Position numbers and translations under genes: made by a program. Source: Rhizobium leguminosarum (GTDB lineage Bacteria > Pseudomonadota > Alphaproteobacteria > Rhizobiales > Rhizobiaceae). Taken from it: 64,000 nt of DNA. Numbering within the stretch: the first letter of the stretch is position 1; every line of letters starts with the position of its first letter. Shown here piece after piece: positions 53,590 through 63,882 of this stretch. The notes beneath the pieces are model-generated. The model did no database searches and was not told the DNA's origin. It saw only the letters and a list, made by a program, of their open reading frames with translations. The stretch spans positions 2,170,001 to 2,234,000 of the forward strand of contig NZ_CP016286.1 in the NCBI RefSeq assembly GCF_001679785.1, in the 5' to 3' direction.

Positions 53590-54126
53590 ATGGATCACAC
53601 GGGCGAAGTTCTCATTCTCACCGGGCCGCCGGGCTCGGGAAAAACCACGACGGCCGAGGCGCTCGCCCGCGAACCCGGCTCGCCGAAGGTCCATCTTCAT
53701 TCCGACGACTTCTGGCATTTCATCAAGAACGGGGTGATCCCGCCCTATCTGCCGGAAGCGCATGAACAGAACGTCGTTGTCGTCGACGTGCTGACGAAGG
53801 CGGCGGCAGGCTATGCCGACGGCGGCTACTTCGTCGTCGTCGACGGCATCGTCGGGCCGTGGTTCCTGGAACCGTTCCGGAAAATCGCAGCACCCCTCCA
53901 CTACGTGGTTCTGCGTCCGCCGCTCGATGTCGCCATCCGGCGCTGCCGGGAGCGTGGCGGCGACACGCTGACCGATCCCGGCCCTATTGCGGCGCTCCAT
54001 CAGCAATTCTCGTCACTTGGCCCGTTCGAGCAACATGTCGTCTCGACGGAGGGGCACGACAGGGAAGACACGTTGCGCACGGTGATCGAGGCTATGCGCA
54101 GCGGCATGTTTCGCCTGGCGTCATAA
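53590..54126 (+). CDS. P-loop kinase-like protein
   Basis: A 178-residue P-loop NTPase: Walker A GPPGSGKTTTAEALA at residues ~10-24, LHSDDFW as Walker-B-like, and the Arg lid RPPLDVAIRRCRERGG. It resembles shikimate kinase/AAA_33 phosphotransferases. The strand KVHLHSDDFWHFIKNG positions a substrate Asp. ATG 53590; an earlier in-frame ATG at 53518 is possible but its text (CCFVRKCRAMDH) is not typical. Downstream of the broken BTAD regulator; no operon partner. Confidence 0.82.
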   Translation: MDHTGEVLILTGPPGSGKTTTAEALAREPGSPKVHLHSDDFWHFIKNGVIPPYLPEAHEQNVVVVDVLTKAAAGYADGGYFVVVDGIVGPWFLEPFRKIAAPLHYVVLRPPLDVAIRRCRERGGDTLTDPGPIAALHQQFSSLGPFEQHVVSTEGHDREDTLRTVIEAMRSGMFRLAS

Positions 54127-54261
54127 CGCAAGCCCCTCAGCTTTCGGCGCAAGCGGCAGACACTGCCGGAATTCTCTTACCCGATCCCGGTTCTACCTCT
54201 CCGAGCGAGCCGGGAAATTCATGAGCGGACCACATAAGTTCATGCCGATATCTCCGGCTAA

Positions 54262-55302
<1,041 letters not shown>

Positions 55303-55436
55303 ACCGACGCCCCTCAGTCGCCGACCGTAAAGCCCCATGGCGAGGGATCGACCAATTCGAGCGGCGGCATCATTCCTTGAGGTCTACGGGGCCGCGTTTG
55401 ACTTCGACGGCGGTGTCACGGCCCCGAGAAACCCGC

Positions 55437-55468
55437 AAAACCGCCCGCGAGAAAACGCGGGCGGTTGC
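55437..55468 (-). terminator. Rho-independent terminator, minus strand
   Basis: CCGCCCGCG (55441-55449) and CGCGGGCGG (55456-55464) form a perfect stem; on the minus strand it is followed by TTTTGCGGG. It ends the proline-rich gene at 55503. Confidence 0.75.
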
Positions 55469-55502
55469 ATCATCGCGTGGCACCCGCCTCAGGCGCGGAT
55501 GA

Positions 55503-55910
55503 TCAGTCCTGGCCCTGCAGGCGGTCCATCACCTGGAGCAGCAGATCGGCGCAGGCCCTCATCGGTTCGTCCTCGGCGCATTTGAGATCGATCCGGGTAT
55601 TCCCGTCCTCGATCCGGAAATGGGCTGCCTTGGACGGCGGTGGCGGCGGCGGGCGATGACCGCGGAAACCACGGAAGCCCATGTCGCCTCTCCGACCATG
55701 CCAGCGGTAATCGGGGCGATCTCCCGGCCGCGCATCCGGCCGGTCCGTCATCTGCTCATCGTCATCAGGAGCAGACGGAGACGGCGGCGGCGAGCCGGGT
55801 TCAGCCGCTGCGGGCGGAGTCCCGGCGGATGGCGGAGCGGGCGGCTGTTGGGCGAAGGCGGTGCCGGCCAATGCGGCAAGCGCAAGGCCTGATAGAAGAA
55901 GTCGTTGCAT
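55503..55910 (-). CDS. Proline-rich exported protein
   Basis: A 135-residue protein with a signal peptide (LLLSGLALAALAGTAFA|QQ), a Pro/Ala-rich linker (PPAPPSAGTPPAAAEPGSPP), an Arg/Gly/Asp-rich middle with a poly-Pro run (HRPPPPPPSKAA) and a C-terminal ~40 residues (FRIEDGNTRIDLKCAEDEPMRACADLLLQVMDRL) with two cysteines that could pair. Probably periplasmic or loosely cell-wall-bound. SD AAGGA before ATG 55910. Function unknown. Confidence 0.75.
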   Translation of the reverse strand: MQRLLLSGLALAALAGTAFAQQPPAPPSAGTPPAAAEPGSPPPSPSAPDDDEQMTDRPDARPGDRPDYRWHGRRGDMGFRGFRGHRPPPPPPSKAAHFRIEDGNTRIDLKCAEDEPMRACADLLLQVMDRLQGQD

Positions 55911-56140
55911 GGGAAGCGTTCCTTTCGGAGTTGTGAGGCGTGTCTGTAAACACCGCAGCGCTGCTTTGGTTCACGCCCGTCAGGGCCTGTGGACGAAATC
56001 GGCGCGCCAGGGGCCATGCACTCGGTCGGCTTTCACCATAAATGTGTCGGCAGGCGGCTGAAGACAGCTTTACGCCACCTGACAGGAACCATCGGCACCG
56101 AGACTTCGTTTTGCAGCGAAACAACTGCCGGGTGGAAATC

Positions 56141-56986
56141 ATGTACATCGTTCTGGGTGCAGCGGGAAATGTCGGTTCCCGTGTCATCGAAGCGCTGAGG
56201 CCCGCGGGCGAGAAGATATTCGCGCTCGTCCATAGTGAGCAGAAGGCGAGCGCGGTCGACGGTGGCAATGTCGAGGCCGTGGTGCTTGATGTCTTGGATA
56301 GCGCGGCACTGAGGGCTGTCTTCCAGACAGGCAGACGCGCCTTTCTCCTCAACCCGCCCGCACATCCAGGCACCGATACGAACGCCGAAGAGCTGAAGAC
56401 TGCACGAAGCATTGCCACGGCGCTGAAGGATTCGGACCTTGAAAAACTCGTGGTGCAATCGACCTATGGCGCCAGGCAAGGCGATGGCATCGGCGACCTC
56501 TCGGTGCTGCATGAGTTCGAGCGCCTGGCTGAGGCAAGCGGCATTCCGGCGGCGATCAACCGGGCGGCTTACTATTATACCAATTTCGATATGCTGCTGG
56601 AGCCGGCGCGCAAGGGTCTGATCACCACTGCCTTCCCCGAAGACTTCATCTTGCCGATGGTCTCTCCCACTGATCTCGGCAACGCGGCGGCCGCGCGTCT
56701 GTCGGGCCCAGTCAGCGATGTCGGCATCGAGCATGTGGAGGGACCCCAGCGATACAGCTTCGCCGATGTTGTCGCAGCCTTCTCTGCCGTCGTAGGAAGG
56801 TCCGTGAGCCTGGCTACGACGCCGCGCGACCGGCTGGAAGAAAGCTTTCGCAAGCTCGGCTTCTCGCCTGCCGCCGCCCGCTCCTACACGCGCATGACCG
56901 AGGCGACGCTCGACGGCCACGAATTGCCGCGCGAGCCCAATCGCGGAGAGATCACCCTCGAAGACCACATCGCCGCGCTTCGGTGA
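56141..56986 (+). CDS. NmrA-like NAD(P)-binding protein
   Basis: A 281-residue atypical short-chain dehydrogenase, MYIVLGAAGNVGSRVIEALR giving the GxxGxxG nucleotide motif. There is no Tyr-x-x-x-Lys where expected, which fits the NmrA/HSCARG group that senses NAD(P) state rather than catalysing. C-terminal SFADVVAAFSAVVGRSVSLATTPRD is typical. ATG 56141 has GGTGGAA upstream; the longer reading to 56042 is rejected. Single gene. Confidence 0.85.
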   Translation: MYIVLGAAGNVGSRVIEALRPAGEKIFALVHSEQKASAVDGGNVEAVVLDVLDSAALRAVFQTGRRAFLLNPPAHPGTDTNAEELKTARSIATALKDSDLEKLVVQSTYGARQGDGIGDLSVLHEFERLAEASGIPAAINRAAYYYTNFDMLLEPARKGLITTAFPEDFILPMVSPTDLGNAAAARLSGPVSDVGIEHVEGPQRYSFADVVAAFSAVVGRSVSLATTPRDRLEESFRKLGFSPAAARSYTRMTEATLDGHELPREPNRGEITLEDHIAALR

Positions 56987-57156
56987 GCGGCGATCGCGGA
57001 CGCATTCCTGTCGAGAACGATAGTCACATGTCAAAAGGTTCGCTGCCCCCGAGACGTCTTTCGCCTCGCCTCTGCCTTGTTGCTCGCGTATCCTGACGGC
57101 CGATTCGCCGTCCGCAAACGAGGGTGGGCATGAACGAAGCATCAAAGGAGAGCGCG

Positions 57157-58176
57157 ATGACGGACGCCAAGGGCGGCATTTCGGGACTACGGCCGCATAT
57201 TACAGTCATCGGTGTCGGCGGCGGTGGTGGCAATGCGATCAACAATATGATCGCGGAAAAGCTGGCGGGCGTCGAATTCGTCGCCGCAAACACGGATGCT
57301 CAGGTGCTGGCCACCTCCAAGGCGACGCGCCGCATCCAGCTTGGCGCGAATGTGACGGAGGGTCTCGGCGCGGGTTCGCTGCCGGAGGTCGGCCATGCGG
57401 CTGCCGAAGAGTCGCTCGATGAGATCATGGATCACCTGGCCGGCTCGCACATGTGTTTCGTCACCGCCGGCATGGGCGGTGGAACGGGCACGGGTGCAGC
57501 ACCTGTCATCGCCCGCGCTGCGCGTGCCGCCGGCATCCTGACGGTCGGCGTCGTCACCAAGCCCTTTACCTTCGAAGGCAACCGCCGCATGCGGATGGCG
57601 GAAATCGGCATCGAGGCGCTTCGCCAGGCGGCCGATACGGTCATCGTCATTCCCAACCAGAACCTCTTCCGCATCGCCGATGCGAAGACGACGTTCGCCG
57701 ATGCTTTCATGACGGCCGACCGCGTGCTCTATGCCGGCGTCGGCTGCATAACCGATCTGATCGTCAAGGAAGGCCTGATCAACCTCGATTTTGCCGACGT
57801 GAAGTCGGTCATGTCAGGCATGGGCCGTGCGATGATGGGAACCGGCGAAGCCTCCGGTGAGAGCCGCGCGATGAAGGCGGCGGAAGCGGCCATTGCCAAC
57901 CCGCTTCTCGACGATATCTCGATGCGGGGCGCCAGGGGGGTGCTGATCTCGATCTCCGGCGGTTCAGATATGACCCTGTTCGAAGTGGACGAGGCGGCAA
58001 GCCGCATTCGTGACGAAGTCCAGGAAGACGCCGATATCGTCGTCGGCGCGATCTTCGACCGCAGCCTCGACGGCAAGTTCCGTGTCTCGGTGGTGGCGAC
58101 CGGCCTCGAAGGCAGCCCGCTGCCCGCATCCGCGCCTCACGCCGCCGAGCAGGTTCAGACGCGCACGCTGCAGTAA
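57157..58176 (+). CDS. ftsZ2: FtsZ paralogue lacking the C-terminal tail
   Basis: A 339-residue tubulin-like GTPase: GTP-binding [10 protein letters not shown] (residues ~18-27), signature [12 protein letters not shown] near residue 105, and the T7 synergy loop [10 protein letters not shown]. The protein ends about 20 residues after the fold, so it lacks the linker and the C-terminal peptide that bind FtsA/ZipA/MinC-type partners. Rhizobiales carry such a short second FtsZ beside the full-length one in the dcw cluster. ATG 57157 follows AAAGGAG; the upstream GTG/ATG at 57124/57130 are weaker. Its 3' end is partly duplicated at 58781. Confidence 0.92.
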   Translation: MTDAKGGISGLRPHITVIGVGGGGGNAINNMIAEKLAGVEFVAANTDAQVLATSKATRRIQLGANVTEGLGAGSLPEVGHAAAEESLDEIMDHLAGSHMCFVTAGMGGGTGTGAAPVIARAARAAGILTVGVVTKPFTFEGNRRMRMAEIGIEALRQAADTVIVIPNQNLFRIADAKTTFADAFMTADRVLYAGVGCITDLIVKEGLINLDFADVKSVMSGMGRAMMGTGEASGESRAMKAAEAAIANPLLDDISMRGARGVLISISGGSDMTLFEVDEAASRIRDEVQEDADIVVGAIFDRSLDGKFRVSVVATGLEGSPLPASAPHAAEQVQTRTLQ

Positions 58177-58202
58177 GCGCAGCGGCGCGATCCGAGTACG
58201 AC

Positions 58203-58250
58203 AGGCTGCTGCGTCTTTTCAGACGCGCGGCGCTGTCGTGCTTCAATGTC
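58203..58250 (+). repeat. Degenerate RIME-like repeat
   Basis: CTGCTGCGTC-TTTTCA-GACGCGCGGC then GCTGTCGTGCTTCAATGT, related to the left half of the element at 16634. It follows the ftsZ paralogue stop closely and may act as its terminator. Confidence 0.5.
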
Positions 58251-58295
58251 CTGCGCTCCGGGGAATCGCCGCGATCACCGGTCGTTGATTCGCGA

Positions 58296-58508
58296 TCACC
58301 TGTCGTTGATCGTGGGAAGGTGCGTTACGACCTCTACGCGGCGCTTGTCATCCAGCGGCTCAATGTGCTTCTGCCAGAAGGCCTCGGCCTCCGACGTGTC
58401 ATCCTCCCAGTGGCGGATTTTAACGATATTGTCATCGATCTTCGCCAGCCGTTTGCCACCGAGCCGCAGGTATTCCTCCGCCAGTTCTTTCGATCGGGTC
58501 GTTTGCAT
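58296..58508 (-). CDS. Small conserved-looking hypothetical protein
   Basis: A 70-residue soluble protein, MQTTRSKELAEEYLRLGGKRLAKIDDNIVKIRHW at the start, WQKHIEPLDDKRRVEVVTHLPTINDR at the end, mostly helical and charged. GGAGG lies 8 nt before ATG 58508. No family recognised. It lies on the opposite strand between the FtsZ gene and the second FtsZ 3' fragment. Confidence 0.6.
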   Translation of the reverse strand: MQTTRSKELAEEYLRLGGKRLAKIDDNIVKIRHWEDDTSEAEAFWQKHIEPLDDKRRVEVVTHLPTINDR

Positions 58509-58780
58509 GTCGTGTTCCTCCAAGGCGAACCGAAAGGCCGATCGTCATCACCGGGTTGGCCGGCATCGGCATCCCCGTTATCTGCGCTTCCGCGCCTTCC
58601 AGTTAAACAGTACGGCGGGATCATGGTTCCAGATCATCGGCCGAAACCGATCCACGCGGCCGGCTGAAGGTGTCGGCCGCCATCCATGTTCCGCACGGCC
58701 CGCCGCTCTTGCTGCCGGGACAGCCGGAGACGCCTCGTACTGGCTGGAGAGCGGCCTTGTCCGGAACGGCAAGATTGCAT

Positions 58781-58888
58781 TCGTCGGGGCGATCTTCGAC
58801 CGCAGCCTCGACGGCAAGTTCCGCGTCTCAGTGGTAGCGACCGGCCTGGAAGGCAGCCCGCTGCCCGCATCCGCGCCTCACGCCGCCG
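58781..58888 (+). repeat. Second partial copy of the ftsZ paralogue 3' end
   Basis: 108 bp match 58040-58147 with 5 mismatches (103 of 108), encoding [20 protein letters not shown] and [16 protein letters not shown] in frame, then diverging into GC-rich non-homologous text up to a stop at 58942. There is no start and no upstream FtsZ sequence. It looks like a duplication scar inside the gap 58509-58951, which has no other supported feature. Confidence 0.75.
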
Positions 58889-58951
58889 TTAAACGCCCCG
58901 CCGTGAAGGGAACGGGCGGGGCGGCGTCGGCATTCGAGCGGTAAGGCCCAA

Positions 58952-59056
58952 TAGAGCGTTGTGCGTCCTTTCGGACGCACAAAGGACGCTCTAACACTTT
59001 CAATCCTCGCATCGTGCTTTCCGAAAATCGATTCCGATTTTCGGGCCGATGCACTA
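58952..59056 (+). repeat. RIME-like repeat, variant stem
   Basis: TAGAGCGTTGTGCGTCC-TTT-CGGACGCACAAAGGACGCTCTA then CACTTTCAATCCTCGCATCGTGC, TTTCCGAAAATCGATTCCG and GCACTAG. Same architecture as 16634 with a co-varied stem. Its right end overlaps the stop codon of the matrix-protein gene at 59054. Confidence 0.75.
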
Positions 59057-60586
59057 GACGAACAGGACGTCCGAGACGTTGTGCACCACGGCGATTTCGT
59101 CGGTCCCGGTGTTGGTGAGGTAGAGATTATCCGCCGCTGAGTCATAGACCACGTTGGTGATCAAGTCGTCTCCCGGTATGGCGATGTTGACGTCGACCGT
59201 TGTCTTGACCCCGGTTTCGAAGTCGAATGCCGTGCCGATATGCTCGCTGCTGGAAGAATCGCCGAAGAAGAACGTGCCGTCAACGGCAAAGCCGTAGCCG
59301 AGCGAGCCTGCGGCGAAGGTTTTGGATTCGATCGGGTTCAGCGTGTCGGGATCGATCTTGGAGACCTGCCAGGTGGCATCATCGATGCGGCCGACGACGT
59401 AGATGCCGGTCGAATCCTGCATCGTATTGACGGCCGTGAATCCACCCCAGTCGAACGTGCCCGCCCCATTCTCGCCGATAAGGCCCGGGATCGGGTCGCC
59501 CTGCTGATCGGACGATCCGTCTCCGGCATCCCACTTTGCGAGATAGGTCTGATCGGGGAAAGGGCCTTCCCCTCGGACCTCGTTGGTTCGTCCGATGATC
59601 TCGCCGCCGCTGACCGCAAAATAGGTTCCGCCGATGTCGTATTCGCCAAGGTCATATTCGCCAAGAGAGATGGCGCCGCTGGCATGGTCGGCTTCGAATG
59701 CCGCAGCGTTGTCGTAAATGCTCACCATGGAATCGTCTGGAAAACCATGGCCTGACGCAACGTAATACTTGCCCGTTAGCGGATCGATCGCGACCCCCTG
59801 GAGTTCGTAATGGTCCAGGAAGGGGCGCACCACATCCGCCTGGGCCTCGACATGATTGGTGTTCAACGACTTTCCGTCCGTCACGCCGTCGACGGTCAGG
59901 GTGATCACGCCGGCATCCGCGTGACCGGCGCCGTCAGAGACCTTGTAATATTGGAGTTTCTCCGTGACATGCTCGCCATCATCGAGGCCCGCCTTGACGG
60001 CCGGATTGAGATCGTAGGTGAAGCTTCCATCGCCTGCGAAATGGAAGGTGCCGAATTCACCCGCCACGTCGGTCGTCTGCCCCTGACCGGCAGGAATGCT
60101 GGTGCCCTCGACCGAGCGCAGGAAGAGCGTGCCAGCCTCTCCCGGGTGATCATTGGCAAGCACGTTGCGGGCCATCTCGCTTCCTTCGCGGAAGGAAAAG
60201 GCGTCGTCGACGGCGACCGGCGGGCTCGTGACCCCGTGAATGTCGAGCTTGAAGTGGCCGACATCCGTGTTGCCGGAGCCGTCGGAGATCTTGTAGCCGA
60301 TCGTCTCCGTCAGCGTCACTCCATCAACGAAGCCCGCCTTGGCGGCCTCATTCAGCGTATAGGTATAGGAGCCGTCGGCCTTGACGTGAAACGTGCCGTA
60401 TTCACCCTCGATATCGGTGATCGCACCATCCTTCTTGGCAAGCACCCTCTCGCCGTCGAAGAAGTTGAGAAACATGTTGCCGGAGCCCCCGGCCAGATCA
60501 TTATTCAACAGATTGCCCGAGATCCCGTCATTCTCGGAAGCGCTGCTGACATCATCGACCGCCACAGGTTTTGCAAGCACTGTCAT
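59054..60586 (-). CDS. Cadherin/VCBS-type surface protein with propeller-like C-terminus
   Basis: A 510-residue protein without signal peptide. Two tandem VCBS/cadherin-like modules (VAVDDVSSASENDGISGNLLNN ... GSYTYTLNEAAKAGFVDG; PVAVDDAFSFREGSEMARNVLAND ... GSFTYDLNPAVKAGLDDG) cover residues ~8-230. A region ~240-510 has repeat strands (YDLGEYDIGGTYFAVSGGEIIGR, GIYVVGRIDDATWQV, SDVLFV) suggestive of a beta-propeller. The module matches the C-terminal module of the beta-helix proteins at 12777 and 14716. Probably type I-secreted, cell-surface matrix. ATG 60586 has AAGGAG. Confidence 0.82.
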   Translation of the reverse strand: MTVLAKPVAVDDVSSASENDGISGNLLNNDLAGGSGNMFLNFFDGERVLAKKDGAITDIEGEYGTFHVKADGSYTYTLNEAAKAGFVDGVTLTETIGYKISDGSGNTDVGHFKLDIHGVTSPPVAVDDAFSFREGSEMARNVLANDHPGEAGTLFLRSVEGTSIPAGQGQTTDVAGEFGTFHFAGDGSFTYDLNPAVKAGLDDGEHVTEKLQYYKVSDGAGHADAGVITLTVDGVTDGKSLNTNHVEAQADVVRPFLDHYELQGVAIDPLTGKYYVASGHGFPDDSMVSIYDNAAAFEADHASGAISLGEYDLGEYDIGGTYFAVSGGEIIGRTNEVRGEGPFPDQTYLAKWDAGDGSSDQQGDPIPGLIGENGAGTFDWGGFTAVNTMQDSTGIYVVGRIDDATWQVSKIDPDTLNPIESKTFAAGSLGYGFAVDGTFFFGDSSSSEHIGTAFDFETGVKTTVDVNIAIPGDDLITNVVYDSAADNLYLTNTGTDEIAVVHNVSDVLFV

Positions 60587-60847
60587 GGAAATCTCCTTCA
60601 AGATCCATTCGCCTTGGTCTATCGGGAGGAAAGCAGCTGAGACCGGATCGGTCAATAAATTTTCTAGTATGAGTAGTATTTTAGATATTCACAGCTTTGT
60701 CATGCTTAGACGCTTCGCCCTCTGGGTTACACATCTAAGCTTTAGGGACGGCGGATGCCGGGCCTAAAGGCGTCGTTGGTTATTTTGTCTCGGAGACAGG
60801 CATCGGCAGCGACAGGATCGTTCTCAGATCCCCATGGGTTCGGCGCC

Positions 60848-61306
60848 TTACTCTTGGCCGTCCTTCGGCCCTTTAGCATAGTCGCAGATCGACGTAGAAT
60901 AGAATGTTTGCCCCGCAAATTCGGTCTTCGATAATCCAAATTCGTAAATGCCGAATTTGTCACTGTGATAGTAAAACGCCGCGTTGAGGAAATCCCCCAG
61001 ACGCCCGCAGTCCCCCATGCCGGCGCCTGTATAGACCGATAGAGTCTTCCCCTTGAACGTCCCCTTCAGCACCTTGTCGACCTCAAAGTCGCCACGCGTC
61101 AGCCGTGGCGCCTCGCCTTCGGATCGAGGATCGGGAATCTCGACGCCGAAGGTCACCAGCTTCATACGGCCTTTCACGACCAAATCAGCTTCTGCAAACT
61201 TGTCCTTCGCGGACGACCGTCCGCAACTGCAGGCGGATGCAGCCGAAGCCGACAGCACCATCAAGACCGAAGCAACTACCAAAGCCGCGGCACGATATGA
61301 ATTCAT
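60848..61306 (-). CDS. Exported Cys-rich protein, NTR/TIMP-like
   Basis: A 152-residue exported protein: signal peptide (ALVVASVLMVLSASASA|ACSC) followed immediately by CSCGRSS, the N-terminal Cys pattern of netrin/TIMP-like (NTR) domains, and further Cys in MGDCGRLGDF and STSICDYAK. Bacterial proteins with this start are usually annotated as hypothetical exported; a protease-inhibitor function is not implied. Start ATG 61306. Lower certainty on fold, high on export. Confidence 0.7.
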   Translation of the reverse strand: MNSYRAAALVVASVLMVLSASAASACSCGRSSAKDKFAEADLVVKGRMKLVTFGVEIPDPRSEGEAPRLTRGDFEVDKVLKGTFKGKTLSVYTGAGMGDCGRLGDFLNAAFYYHSDKFGIYEFGLSKTEFAGQTFYSTSICDYAKGPKDGQE

Positions 61307-61452
61307 TGAAATCCCCCATCCGCGCGGCTCAAATCTTGCGCGCGTCGATGTACAGCATGACTGCGGATTTGTCCGGATTGAGGCGATGTCGTAACGTCAT
61401 TGACACTCGGAAATTCCGAACCTACCTCTCGCTTTGATTGAAGGAAAACATC

Positions 61453-62095
61453 ATGCCTGAGCAGGGCAATCCAGAAATTGCACGCAGAAGAAAGGTGATC
61501 GGCATTTGGTTCTGGTCGCTGGTACTTTTGTCGGTGACGACCTGGGTGCTAATACCGCGCCTTCCTACCCAGGGGCGTTTGTTATTTTCGTGACATTTGG
61601 TTCTTGAAGGCGCTCTGGCACCAGAACATCACCATCTATGACCAGTTCATAAATCTTCGGCCTTCGAACAGTCAGCAATGTTTATTCTTTGCTACGCGAT
61701 CGATGCTATCTTTATATTTTGCCACCTTCGCATGCGCGATCGTCATCTACAGCCCCAAGGGAAAACCACCGGCGCCGAAGGCCTGGATCGGGATTGCCCT
61801 TATCACCGTTTTTCTCATTGGCCAGCAGATTTTTTTCGACGGCTTCGGTGATGGACCTCGTGGATATTCGTACCGGGCTTATGACTCCATCAATTCGCTT
61901 ATCTTTAAGTCGACAATACGGATGTTCCTCTTCTATTTTTTCCTGACGTTCTGGTTGCTTGTTGCGCTCGAATGGCGCCGCAATCGTGTTCGGGGCACCG
62001 AAAGCGAGAGCCGAGAAGCTCTGCTGCAAGGAAGCGATAACGCAACCAAACCGCCCTTCACACACCTGCTCACTTCAGACCCGTCAGACTCCTGA
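61453..62095 (+). pseudogene. Membrane protein, frameshifted
   Basis: ATG 61453 with AAGGAAAA upstream opens a 46-residue frame (MPEQGNPEIARRRKVIGIWF ... PRLPTQG) ending at TGA 61590-61592. The next frame continues from about 61580 (CYFRDIWFLKALWHQNITIYDQF) with four membrane spans (TRSMLSLYFATFACAIVIY, WIGIALITVFLIGQQIFF, IRMFLFYFFLTFWLLVAL) to 62095. An extra G in CAGGGGCG would join them to a ~213-residue protein. A lower-GC, AT-richer gene than its neighbours. Its end overlaps the XRE gene on the other strand. Confidence 0.7.
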
Positions 62096-62900
62096 TCTTC
62101 GCCGCATCCTCCGCCGTCGCCGGATTGTAGACCACCATGCTGAGATCCGGCCGCCCATCCACCTGAAAGGCGGAATATTCGAAAGCGAGAAGCCCGAGAA
62201 CGGGGTGTTTGATACGCTTGACGCCCTCGCCGTGGGTGCGCACGTCATTGTCGCGCCACATCGCCAGGAATTCCGGGCTCTTGCGGCAGAGTTCATCGAT
62301 CAGCGGCTCCACATCAGCCCCCGCCCCGGCGCGCGCCGCATCCACCCGAAAGGCAGCGACGACGAAGCGCGCCACGCTTTCCCAGTCGTACTGTGCGGCG
62401 CGCACGCGCGGATCGAGGAAGATGAAGCGCAGCACGTTGCGCTCTTCCGGCGGAAGCGCGCCGTAGTCGGTCAGAAGCACGGTTGCCGCCCGGTTCCAGG
62501 CGACGACGTCCCATATCGCGGTGCGGATCAGTGCCGGGCTCGGGTCAAGCGCATCGAGCACGCCCTGCAGCCGGGGCGTCACGCCCTCTTGCCTGTGGTG
62601 GCGCACCTCGGGCGGCCGGCCGAGGCCGATGAGGAAGAGATGCTCGCGCTCGACATCCGTCAGCATCAGCGCGCGAGAGATCCGGTCGAGCACGTCGGCA
62701 GACGGCGCGCCGCCGCGCCCCTGCTCCAGCCAGGTGTACCAGGTCGGGCTGATATTGGCCCGGCTCGCCACCTCCTCGCGCCGTAGACCCGGCGTACGCC
62801 GCCGCTCCCCCGCAAAACCGAGCGCGGCGGGATCGAGCCTCACGCGACGATCCTTCAGATAGGTGCCGAGCCGGTTGTCCGAGGTGACGAATTCACTCAT
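62070..62900 (-). CDS. XRE-family regulator (MmyB-like ligand-binding domain)
   Basis: A 276-residue helix-turn-helix regulator: XRE HTH at residues ~8-72 (LGTYLKDRRVRLDPAALGFAGERRRTPGLRREEVASRANISPTWYTWLEQ), then an MmyB-type ligand-binding domain (ILRTAIWDVVAWNRAATVLLTDYGAL ... RFIFLDPRVRAAQYDWESVARFVVAAFR). Such regulators often bind a small molecule and repress an adjacent SDR or VOC gene. It is divergent from the SDR at 62992, with tandem operator-like repeats between. Confidence 0.9.
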   Translation of the reverse strand: MSEFVTSDNRLGTYLKDRRVRLDPAALGFAGERRRTPGLRREEVASRANISPTWYTWLEQGRGGAPSADVLDRISRALMLTDVEREHLFLIGLGRPPEVRHHRQEGVTPRLQGVLDALDPSPALIRTAIWDVVAWNRAATVLLTDYGALPPEERNVLRFIFLDPRVRAAQYDWESVARFVVAAFRVDAARAGAGADVEPLIDELCRKSPEFLAMWRDNDVRTHGEGVKRIKHPVLGLLAFEYSAFQVDGRPDLSMVVYNPATAEDAAKIRSLTGLK

Positions 62901-62914
62901 CCTGTTAGCCTCTA

Positions 62915-62946
62915 TACCATGATAATGTCACTACTTTACCATGATA
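62915..62946. promoter_or_regulatory. Tandem operator-like repeat between XRE and SDR
   Basis: TACCATGATA occurs twice, at 62915-62924 and 62937-62946, 22 bp apart (about two helical turns), in a local AT-rich stretch between divergent promoters. It is a good candidate binding site for the XRE regulator controlling both genes. Confidence 0.6.
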
Positions 62947-62991
62947 TAGGCAGAGCCGATATGTGTCTCCGGCAAAAACTGGAGATATCAC

Positions 62992-63882
62992 ATGCGCGTA
63001 TTCGTCACTGGAGCCACCGGCTGGGTCGGCTCGGCCGTCGTCGATGAACTGATCGCCGCCGGACACAAGGTGTTGGGCCTCACCCGCTCTGACAAAGGAG
63101 CGGATCAACTGGCGGCTGCCGGCGCCGAAGCCCATCACGGCACGCTCGATGATCTCGAAAGCCTGAAGAGCGGTGCGACTGAGGCGGACGCCGTGATCCA
63201 CACGGCCTTCAACCATGATTTCTCGAAATTCGCCGAGAACTGCGCCGCCGACCGGCGCGCCATCGAGGCGCTCGGCGAAACCCTCCAAGGCTCCGATCGT
63301 CCGCTGCTGGTCACAGCCGGCCTCGGCTTTGCCCCCGGCCGCGTCGGCACCGAGAAGGATCCGCCCATGCCGACGTCGGAGACCTACCCTCGCGCCTCCG
63401 AAATCACCGCGGTATCGCTTGTCGCCCGTGGCGTGCGCGCCTCCACCGCCCGACTCCCGCCCTCGGTGCATGGCCACGGCGACCACGGCTTCGTCCCGAT
63501 CCTAATCGATGTGGCCAGACGCAAGGGCGTCTCGGCCTATATCGGCGAAGGGCAGAACCGCTGGCCGGCCGTGCATCGGCTCGATGCCGCCCGCGTCTAT
63601 CGGCTGGCGATCGAACGCGGCGCCGTCGGCGGACCGTTTCTGGCAGTCGCGGAAGAGGGTATTTTCTTCAGGCAAATCGCAGAGGTCATCGGCCGGCGGC
63701 TCGATGTGCCCGCCGTCTCACTCTCGAAGGAAGAAGCGGCCGAGCATTTCGGCTGGTTCGCGATGTTCGCCGGCTTCGACGTACCCACTTCGAGCGCGCG
63801 CACCCGCGCGCTGCTCGGCTGGCAGCCGCAGCAATCGGACCTCCTCGCCGATATCGATCATCCCGCCTATTTCGGCGGGTAG
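62992..63882 (+). CDS. SDR-family NAD(P)-dependent oxidoreductase
   Basis: A 296-residue [11 protein letters not shown] nucleotide motif at residues ~7-14 and a YPRASE stretch where the catalytic Tyr is expected, although the following Lys is absent, so it may be an atypical reductase or epimerase-like enzyme. The XRE/MmyB regulator is divergent with shared operators, forming a two-gene inducible module common in rhizobia. Probably induced by and acting on the same small ligand. Confidence 0.88.
   Translation: MRVFVTGATGWVGSAVVDELIAAGHKVLGLTRSDKGADQLAAAGAEAHHGTLDDLESLKSGATEADAVIHTAFNHDFSKFAENCAADRRAIEALGETLQGSDRPLLVTAGLGFAPGRVGTEKDPPMPTSETYPRASEITAVSLVARGVRASTARLPPSVHGHGDHGFVPILIDVARRKGVSAYIGEGQNRWPAVHRLDAARVYRLAIERGAVGGPFLAVAEEGIFFRQIAEVIGRRLDVPAVSLSKEEAAEHFGWFAMFAGFDVPTSSARTRALLGWQPQQSDLLADIDHPAYFGG

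Noticed and set aside
58246..58944. 232-codon frame ending in FtsZ-like text, as a possible fused gene
   Set aside because: Only its last ~40 codons are FtsZ-derived; the remainder has no protein-like character and the frame crosses the small gene on the opposite strand.
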